The notes beneath the pieces are model-generated. The model made no database searches. It saw only the letters and a list, made by a program, of their open reading frames with translations, and had not been told where the DNA came from. Of a stretch of 22,958 bases of DNA, positions 6,732 to 13,715 are shown piece after piece. Every line of letters begins with the position of its first letter. Position 1 is the first letter of the stretch. The stretch is from assembly GCA_963785755.1 (NCBI GenBank), contig CAWAXG010000005.1, forward strand, positions 1-22,958, written 5' to 3'. The translations under genes were made by a program, and so were the position numbers. The DNA is from JACCXG01 sp963785755 (lineage in GTDB: Bacteria > Acidobacteriota > Vicinamibacteria > Vicinamibacterales > 2-12-FULL-66-21).

Positions 6732-9498
6732 ACGGAATTCGTTCGAACCTGATGTTGTCCACACCCGCGCGCAGCGGCATTTGATTCTCCCCGACCGCGA
6801 GGCGGAGCCGGACTGTCTGGCCCTCCCAAGGGGACAAGTCGAAGGTCACCTCCGTCGGCGGGCGACGAGCGGGGTCGCCCGGGCTTCGTCTCGAAGATGG
6901 TGGTCAGCACGTGTTCTCTCGCCGCCGAGTCCACGGGTGCGGATGCGGCGACGATGTCGATCCGGTAGTGCTGTTCGTCGTTGATCGTGTTCCGGCTCGA
7001 GATGGTCGCCCCGCTGAACCTCCCCAGGTTCACGTAGAAGACGCTGAGATGCAGCCGGTAACGGCCATCGAGCGTGACATCGCGATAGAGGATGAACCGG
7101 CCAGGAGCGTTCTGCTCGGCCACCGCGGCGAACTTGCCCTGCGGTGGATCGGGAACATCAAAGGGAGTGGCCGACTCGCTGCGCGCGGGATCGGGCGGCG
7201 TCTTGCCGTTGCTATAGGCAAACCAGCCGCCCGAGCCCCGCTCGTCTTTGCGCCAGTTGGCGAGAGTGCCCGACTCGAAATCCTCGCTGGCCCTGGACGC
7301 CGGCACGGGCTTCACGTCGTCGGCGGCCGGGATGGACGCTGCCGCGGCGCCGAGCTCCTTTCGCAAGCCCGGTATCGTAGTAGTGACCTCGTTGCGCAAA
7401 CCCGGCATGTCGGATGTGAGTCGCCGCTGTTGCCTCTCGAGCGCCATCAAGTGGGCGGCGGTGAGCGCCTGTTCCGCTGGCACTTTCACATCGGGCTCGA
7501 CGCCGGCGCCTTCCCAGTTTGTCTTGGTCACGGCATTGATCGGGCGGCCCTGCGGAACCGCGATGACGAACCGATCGTTGATGCGCTGTCCACCAACGGT
7601 GTGCGCACCTCCGCCCGTGGTCTCGCCGACGACGGTCGCACGCTTCAGATGCTTCAGGTTGTAGGTGAATTCCTCGGCGCCCGAGAACGTGCGCGAGCTG
7701 GTCAGGATGTAGACGTCCGTGTTGGTGAGACGCCGGCCGGGAACGTAGGGCAGCGTCCACGACTGGCGCGTCTCGTTGGTCGGCCGGGAATAGAAATCGT
7801 TCAGATGCACGGCCTGCGGCCCGACGAGATAGCTGGTCAGAAACGCGACCATGTTCGGATCGCCGCCGCCGTTCTGACGCAGGTCGAAGATGACCGCGTC
7901 GGTGCTGGACAGAAAGGTCATCGCGGCGGTGGCCGTTTCTCCAGCCATCGCCGGCGCCATGAACCCGCGCAGGTCCACATAGCCGATGTTGCCGGCCAGC
8001 CGCTCGACGCGGACGAAGCCGAAGTTCCGCCGTCCCGCGATCGTCCGCTGCCGCTCCTCGAGCGTCTGCTCCCCGCCGGACGCTGCTGGCGGCGGTGGCG
8101 GCGGCGGACCCTGCGGAATCATGTCCACACTGAGATGCAGATCGTGGCTGACCTCGCGCAGGTGCTCCGTCAGGACCTTCGCGAACTCGCGGCCGCTCGT
8201 GATGGCGTCGTATTCCTTCCGCTGCTGCCGCGCACGAATCGCTGCCTCCATCTTCTTCGCCGTTTCGGGGAAGACGTACGAGTCGTTCAGCGCTTTGAGG
8301 GCACCATCGATCACCGCATCGCGGGCCGCCGCATCGAGCGTGACGTCTGCTGGCTGTGGCGCGTTCTGTGGTCTCAGGCGCGGCCGCGTTCAGGGTACCC
8401 GCGCCGGCCGGGATGATGACGGCGACGACCAGTGCAGCGCCGAGGACGATCTTCTTTGCTGGACCGAGCGGCTCGCCGACCTCATTCCTCAGGATCGCCT
8501 CGATGCGTCTGGCGATGCTGGAGCCACCGACGCCCGACACGCACACGAGCGGCGACTCGACGTAACGCTTGCAGACGTTGAGAATCGCCTGCGCGTAGAG
8601 CGGTGGATCCCCGAAGGCACGCAGCACGTCCTCGTCGCAGGCCCGCTCGCGCTCGTCGACCAGCCGCGCGCCGATCAGCCACACGAGCGGATGAAACCAG
8701 AAGATCGCTTCGACAACCATGTGCATCGCCGCCGTGAGATTGTCGTGCCGCCGGATATGACGACAGCTCGTGCGCCACAATCGTCGCGAGCTGCGGCTGC
8801 GTCAGATGACGCTGGATGTCCGCGGGCATCAGGAGAATGGGGCGCCGCCATCCGGCAACACCGGGTTCCAGCAGGCCCGGGGCGGACCGGACCACCACTC
8901 CCGGCGGAATTGCTACATCGGGAAGTTCGAGCGGCGTGCTGGCGCGGAGGGCGGCCCGGATGCGTCGCCACATCCGAAGCCGTATCAAGGCGATCGCGGC
9001 AAACCCGATAGCCCACACGACAAGGAGCGCGACGCTGGACACGGGAGGCGCCCACGCCACACGGCCGAGCGCGGGCAGCATGGCGAATGGGATGAAGAAC
9101 TTCAAGGATGCGCTGAACCAGAGCCAATACCGGACATGCGCTCCGTTTCGCCGGAATACGACCGTCAGGAGACCTGCCGCAACCGCGAAGATCGTCGATT
9201 GCCACAGATGGTCGAGCCACCCGGCGGCATCTGGCAGCACAGGCAACGCGTCTGCCCGACGTGGCATGAGGGTGGCGGCAATCTGCCCGGTGGAATCGAG
9301 CGTGTCCGGGCGAGGACGCGCGGATGGAACCGATTGCTCCAACCGGTCCGCACCGGCCGTCGCGGCGTGGGCCTCCCCCCAGCCGGCTGGCAGTCTCTGC
9401 CCGCTCGGCCAGACCAGGATCGCGGCCAGCGACAGGTGAATCGCGAGCGACGCGAGTAAGCCGATGACCCCGCTCCTCCCCGTTCCTTCGCCCGTCAT
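6730..9498 (-). CDS. TonB-anchored BlaR1-type M56 metallopeptidase fused to an IRBP-type S41 peptidase (frameshifted, one gene)
   Basis: The start is ATG at 9498. AAGGAG lies 6 nt upstream, and the ATG overlaps the blaI stop (ATGA), so the two genes are translationally coupled. Domains in order: (1) an N-terminal membrane anchor with S17-L-A-I-H21, the S-x3-H pattern of TonB-type energy transducers; (2) a BlaR1-like region (LWQSTIFAVAAGLLTVVF, YWLWFSASLKFFIPFA) and the M56 zinc motif H-E-L-S-H near residue 245, with the downstream E-R-A-C-D-E-D-V; (3) a further membrane span (IVLGAALVVAVIIPAGAG); (4) an IRBP-type S41 N-terminal helical domain (VIDGALKALNDSYVFPE) and S41 core with FDLRQNGGGDP and the nucleophile serine in T-F-S-G-A-E-E-F; (5) a beta-rich tail starting EDFESGTLANWRK and ending DNIRFERIP. 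Three single-base insertions interrupt it, near 8757-8764 (inside the zinc motif), 8372-8390 and 6876-6884. Without them it is exactly 921 codons plus stop. BlaR1 homologues sense ligands outside and inactivate BlaI by proteolysis. Here the usual penicillin-binding sensor is absent and an S41 peptidase takes its place. Substrate and signal are unknown. Confidence 0.8.
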
Positions 9499-9890
9499 TT
9501 GCGACTCCTTCCCGGGTTGGGTTGCTGCGCACGCCTCTTGATCGCCTTCTCCAACTGGCGCACGTCGTCGAGCGTCAGCTTCCCCGCCTCGGCGAGCTGC
9601 GCCATCATCGGTTGCGCTTTGCCGCCGAAGAAACTCAGTATCTCGTCGAGCAGCCGGTGCCGTGCGACGTCACGGGCGACAATCGGCTCGAAAATGTGGG
9701 CGTTGCTGATCTTTCGCACCCGCCGTACGGCCTTCTTCCCTTCCAGCCGGTAGACCGTCGTCTGAATGGTGGTATAGGCGGGACGGGGTTCGGGAAACGC
9801 CTCCTGGATTTCGCGAATGGAGGCCTTGCCCTGGGCCCAGAGGACTTCCAGGATCCGTAGTTCGAGACGTGTGAGTTTTGGCTGGACCAT
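9495..9890 (-). CDS. blaI-like: BlaI/MecI-family winged-helix repressor
   Basis: 131 residues, the normal length for the family. The N-terminal winged helix (LTRLELRILEVLWAQGKASI, then PAYTTIQTTVYRLEGKKAVRRV) matches the Penicillinase_R fold, in which the T-x-I-x-T-x-x-x-R-L helix reads DNA. The C-terminal part (about residues 75-122) is helical and should dimerise. The ATG at 9890 has AGGA a few bases upstream. Its stop overlaps the start of the M56-S41 gene, so repressor and membrane peptidase are made together, as in blaI-blaR1 pairs. An inverted repeat sits in its own promoter, so autorepression relieved by cleavage is the expected control (inference from the family). No beta-lactamase gene is present, so the regulated genes need not concern antibiotics. 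Confidence 0.9.
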   Translation of the reverse strand: MVQPKLTRLELRILEVLWAQGKASIREIQEAFPEPRPAYTTIQTTVYRLEGKKAVRRVRKISNAHIFEPIVARDVARHRLLDEILSFFGGKAQPMMAQLAEAGKLTLDDVRQLEKAIKRRAQQPNPGRSRK

Positions 9891-9896
9891 TCGTTC

Positions 9897-9943
9897 CTAC
9901 TATCTGGTGGAGTGATCTACTACAAGATAGTAGCGCGAGTCAA
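9897..9943 (-). promoter_or_regulatory. blaI promoter and inverted-repeat operator
   Basis: On the minus strand TTGACT (9943-9938), 17 bp and GTAGAT (9920-9915) form a plausible -35/-10 pair. Between and over them lie CTACTA half-sites: a 17-bp palindrome at 9917-9933 (CTACTA-CAAGA-TAGTAG), and a wider pair of 9-bp arms, CTACTATCT at 9897-9905 with AGATAGTAG at 9925-9933. BlaI-family repressors bind dyads with TACA/TGTA-like cores, and this site includes ACTACAAG. The position over the promoter of the repressor gene supports autoregulation. Confidence 0.6.
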
Positions 9944-9951
9944 CTGGCGGG

Positions 9952-10521
9952 TTACTGCAGCCGCGCCGCGAGCCAGGCTCGCGCCGCCTTCCAGTCGCGT
10001 TTGACCGTGATGACCGACACCTGCAGCACTTCGGCCACATCCTCTTCGCGCAGGCCGCCGAAGAAGCGCAGCTCGACGACACGTGCGGCGCGGGGATCCG
10101 CGGTGGCCAGCGCCGACAGCAGCGTGTCCAGGTCGAGGAGCTGCTCGCTCGCGACTGCGGCGCCCCACCCCTCCACGTCCGAGAGTGGGACACGCCGCTG
10201 CTCGCCACCGCGTTTCCCGGCGACTCGGGCGCGCGCATGGTCGATGAGAATACGGCGCATCGTCTGCGCGGCAATGGCAAAGAAGTGGGCGCGATCCTGG
10301 TAGGAAATGGGCTGGCTGCCGATGAGACGCAGATAGAGCTCGTTCACGACCGCATTCGGTTCGAGGGTATGGTCCTGGCGTTCCCGGCGCAGCAGGCGCG
10401 CGGCCAGTTCGCGCAGCTGCGGCTGCACGACCGCGAACAGCTCGTCGCGGGCGTGCTCGTCTCCGGTCCGCCAGCGGCTCAGCCAGCCGGTGATTTCCGC
10501 CGCCTCGGGAATCTGTGCCAC
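9952..10521 (-). CDS. ECF sigma factor, TIGR02999/Sigma70_ECF type
   Basis: 189 residues. Region 2 reads from about residue 12 (WLSRWRTGDEHARDELF, later NAVVNELYLRLIG, AHFFAIAAQTMRRILIDHARAR), which is characteristic of the TIGR02999 subgroup. Region 4 (RAARVVELRFFGGLREEDVAEVLQVSVITVKRDWKAARAWL) carries the helix-turn-helix. The start is a GTG at 10521 with AAGG 7 nt before it. In this subgroup the sigma factor is commonly encoded beside a Ser/Thr kinase rather than an anti-sigma factor, and here kinase 2 starts 63 bp away on the other strand. No anti-sigma gene is visible. It may be activated by phosphorylation by that kinase (inference). The gene ends 61 bp upstream of blaI on the same strand. 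Confidence 0.9.
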   Translation of the reverse strand: MAQIPEAAEITGWLSRWRTGDEHARDELFAVVQPQLRELAARLLRRERQDHTLEPNAVVNELYLRLIGSQPISYQDRAHFFAIAAQTMRRILIDHARARVAGKRGGEQRRVPLSDVEGWGAAVASEQLLDLDTLLSALATADPRAARVVELRFFGGLREEDVAEVLQVSVITVKRDWKAARAWLAARLQ

Positions 10522-10550
10522 AAACGGCCTTGCCGAATGATACTGACACC

Positions 10551-10572
10551 CTCTGTCGTGCGCTAGACAGAG
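10551..10572. promoter_or_regulatory. Inverted repeat between the divergent sigma-factor and kinase 2 genes
   Basis: CTCTGTC (10551-10557) and GACAGAG (10566-10572) are perfect 7-bp arms around 8 nt. They lie in the 63-bp gap between the two divergent start codons, just before the kinase ribosome-binding sequence (GTGAGG, 7 nt before ATG 10585). The site could control both genes, or the hairpin could limit kinase translation. Neither is shown. Confidence 0.4.
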
Positions 10573-10584
10573 TGAGGCATCACG

Positions 10585-13550
10585 ATGGACAAACCTTCAT
10601 CGCCTTCCTCGGCGGGCGCCGCCGGTCCGGACGATTTCCGGCGGGCGCGGGTCATTTTCGAGTCCGCGCTCGATCGACCGGAGGCTGAGCGCGCGGGCGT
10701 CGTGCAGCAGGCGTGCGGCGACGACACCTCGCTCCTCGCCGCCGTGCAGGAGATGCTGCGCGCAGACGCGAAACCGCACCCGTTGCTCGATGGCGGCCAG
10801 GCAACTGCAACCGACCGGTGGCGGCCGGGCGACACCTTTGCCGGCCACTTCCGCATCATCGGGCCGATCGGGCGCGGCGGCATGGGCGAGGTCTACCGGG
10901 CCCAGGACGTGACGCTCGGGCGCGACGTCGCGCTCAAGGTTCTCCCCTCGGCAAGCCGGCCACTCAACTTCCCTCGACGACTCAACCGCGCGTTTTCGGC
11001 GGGAAGCGCAGGTGCTGGCCGCCCTCAACCATCCCAACATCGCGACCATTCACGGCCTCGAGGAAGCCGAGGGCGTCCGCGCGCTCGTCCTCGAACTGGT
11101 AGAGGGGCCAACGCTGGCGGATCGCCTCGCGGCTGGTCCCGTCCCGCTCGAGGACGCTGTCGACATCGCGCGACAGATCTCGATCGGGCTCGAGGCCGCC
11201 CACGAGCAGGGCATCGTCCATCGCGATCTCAAGCCCGCGAACGTCAAGCTGCGACCGGACGGGACGGTGAAACTGCTCGACTTCGGGCTGGCCAAAGTCG
11301 TACAGCCGGATGTCGTGGCCAGCGACGCCGCGATGTCGAGCCCGACCATCACGAGTCCGTCTCTGATTCAGCGCGGCGTGCTGCTCGGCACTGCGGCGTA
11401 CGTGAGTCCCGAGCAGGCGAAGGGACGCGAGGCCGATCGCCGCAGCGACGTGTGGGCGTTCGGCGCCGTGCTCTACGAAATGCTGTCGGGGACGCGGGCG
11501 TTCAAGGGCGACGACATCTCGGACACACTCGCGGCCGTGCTGCGGGCGGACGTCGACTGGTCGCGGCTCCCCCCTTCGACCCCGCGGCTGCTGCGCCAAC
11601 TCGTGTCGCGGTGCCTCGATCGAGACGTCGCTCGGCGGCTGCGCGACATCGGCGAGGCCCGCATCGTTCTCGAAGATCTTTCGCCCGGGACACCGCACGG
11701 TCCATCCGTCGAGACGCGTCCAGGGGCGCAGGTGCTTCTCTGGCGACGCCTCGTCTGGCCCGTGGCGGCGGCCATGGTGGCTGGCGCGGCGGTTGGCCGG
11801 GCATTGTGGCCGGCCCCGCGTCCGAGCGCTGCGACCGTGACTCGCTTCGCGCTCTCGATGTCGGCTGACAATACGCTGCTCGTCGATCCGCAGTCGCGCG
11901 ATCTCGCGATCACGCCCGACGGCACCCGCGTCGTTTACAAGGGTGGAGCCCGCCTCGAAGGCTCGCAACTCTTCCTGTACGAGCTCGACCAACTCGACCC
12001 GAAGCCGCTCGCGGGAACCGGCATGCCGACGGGGCCGTTCGCGTCTCCCGACGGGCGCTGGATCGGCTTCTTCGAGCCTGGCAGCGCGGGCGCTGTGCTC
12101 AAGAAGGTCGCCATCGGCGGAGGCCCGGTGCAGGAGGTGTCGCGCCTCGATGGCCCGAGCCGCGGGAGCACCTGGGGCGAGGACAATACCATCATCGCGG
12201 CGTCGGGCGCACGAGCGACCGGTCTCCTCCGGATCCCGCCCGCCGGAGGTGCGCCGGCCGTCTTGACGCGGCCCAACCGGGAGCAGGGAGAGAGCGACCA
12301 TTTGTGGCCGCAGTTCCTGCCCGGTGGTAAATCGGTCCTGTTCACGATCACCGCCCTCACGGGGGGCATCGACGCCGCCCAGGTTGCGGCCGCTCGACGT
12401 CGCGTCAGGCACCTGGAAGACGCTGATTCGAGGTGCGAGTCAGGCTCAGTACGTGCGGAGCGGGCATCTCGTGTACGTCGCCGGCGGCGCGCTGTGGGCC
12501 ATGCCATTCGACCCGGCGCGAGTGGAGACGGTCGGGGCGGCGGCGGTGGTCGTGCCGCAGGTCGTGATCCTGCCGACGGGTGCCGCCGAATTCGACATCG
12601 CCCGCGACGGCACACTGGCCTACGTGGCGCGTGGCGGTACGAGCACGCGGCCGCGCACGCTCGTGTGGGTCGATCGTTCCGGCCGGGAAGAACCGATTCC
12701 GGCGCCAGCCCGAAACTACGCCAACGTGCGGTTGTCTCCCGATGGGATGCGCGTGGCGATGGAAATCGAAGACGAAGAGCAGGACATCTGGGTATGGCAT
12801 CTCGTGCGCGGGACCCTCACACGCGTCACGACCGATCCGGGGTTGGACGACACGCCGGTCTGGATGCCCGATGGACGCCGGCTCGTGTTCACGTCTCAGG
12901 CCGGCGGCGCGCTGGGTTCGCTCTTCTGGCAGTCTGCTGACGGCGGCCGGCCCGCCGAACTCCTGCATCAAGGCACGCTCGTTCAGCGCGCTTCCGGCGT
13001 TCTGCCGGACGGCAGAGGGTTGCTTTTCTCCGAGGGCGACAATCTGATGATGCTCTCGCTGGACAAAGACCGCGGCGTCCGCCCGCTGGTGCAGGGCTCG
13101 ATCGCGGCGGGGGGCGCGAACAGCGCGATCTCGCCCGACGGCCGGTGGCTCGCCTACGTCAGCATCGTCTCGGGATCACCTCAGATCTTCGTGATCAACC
13201 TCGCCCAGCCGGAGGAGAGACAGCAAATTACCCCCGATGGCGGCTCGCAGCCGCGGTGGGAAGGCAGCGGACGGGAGCTCTTCTACACGCGGCTCGACGG
13301 GACGCTCATGAGCGTGCCGGTCGGCCTTGGCCCGACGTTCACATGGGGAACATCCACGCCGCTCCTGCGAGGGCCGTACTTCGCTGGCCCTGCCGTCCTG
13401 TCGAGCGGCACCTACGACGTGACGCCGGACGGTCGGCGATTCCTGATGCTCAGGCGGGGTGGCCCCGAGCAACGATTCGAGCCGCCCACGGTGATCGTCG
13501 TGAAGAACTGGATCGAGGAATTGAAGCGGCTCGTCCCGGCAGGCCGCTGA
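10585..13550 (+). CDS. Transmembrane Ser/Thr protein kinase with TolB/WD40-like propeller (kinase 2; frameshifted, one gene)
   Basis: Residues 1-92 or so are the helical extension found in sigma-linked kinases (DFRRARVIFESALDRPEAER, LLAAVQEMLRAD). The kinase domain follows: G96-R-G-G-M-G, K118 in A-L-K, H-R-D-L-K-P-A-N with D214, D232-F-G and S-P-E-Q. A membrane span (VWPVAAAMVAGAAVGRALW) precedes propeller blades such as ISPDGRWLAY and LSPDGMRVAM, and a C-terminal VVKNWIEELKRLVP closely matching the kinase 1 ending (VVQNWFEEVKRLVP). Two single-base insertions, near 10951-10962 (after ALKVLPSAS) and 12384-12392 (between AAQVAA and LDVASGTWK), split it into three frames. Removing both gives exactly 987 codons plus stop. 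Both sides of each break match kinase 1, so one functional gene is likely. ATG 10585 has a good ribosome-binding sequence. Divergent from its probable partner sigma factor. Confidence 0.85.
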
Positions 13551-13558
13551 CCTGAGGT

Positions 13559-13576
13559 CGTCGGCAGTGGCCGACG
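13559..13576 (+). terminator. Hairpin after kinase 2
   Basis: CGTCGGC-AGTG-GCCGACG, a perfect 7-bp GC-rich stem with a 4-nt loop, starts 9 bp after the kinase stop codon. No T-run follows, so it is not a textbook intrinsic terminator, but its place suits transcript end or 3' protection. The rest of 13577-13679 shows nothing I can assign. Confidence 0.35.
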
Positions 13577-13679
13577 CCCAGCCGGGGGAACCTCGATCAA
13601 TCGCCGGCGCCGACGGTGTACTACTACCGCGCGAGCGTTCGTCGAGGCCGCGATCTCGAGTCGCAAGCCACACCCGATG

Positions 13680-13708
13680 TTGATGGAACTTGCGTTCTGG
13701 CGTAGCAT
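13680..13708 (+). promoter_or_regulatory. Promoter of the alpha/beta-hydrolase gene (probable leaderless start)
   Basis: TTGATG (13680-13685), a 17-bp spacer and TAGCAT (13703-13708) form a good sigma-70-like promoter. Seven nt later comes the ATG at 13716, so transcription should begin at the start codon. This supports ATG 13716 over the in-frame ATGs upstream at 13677 and 13683, which lie before or within the -35. Confidence 0.55.
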
Positions 13709-13715
13709 CCGCGCC

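Noticed and set aside
6911..8416. A 501-codon plus-strand open frame opposite the S41 domain
   Set aside because: Composition typical of antisense frames, no domain pattern, and the minus strand carries unambiguous S41 motifs.
9495..9890. A beta-lactam resistance locus, because of BlaI and a BlaR1-like protein
   Set aside because: There is no beta-lactamase gene and the penicillin-binding sensor domain is missing from the M56 protein. Resistance is not supported.
10982..12412. A 476-codon minus-strand frame opposite kinase 2
   Set aside because: The plus strand encodes the kinase catalytic motifs across this stretch. The minus frame is Arg/Glu/Gly-rich noise.
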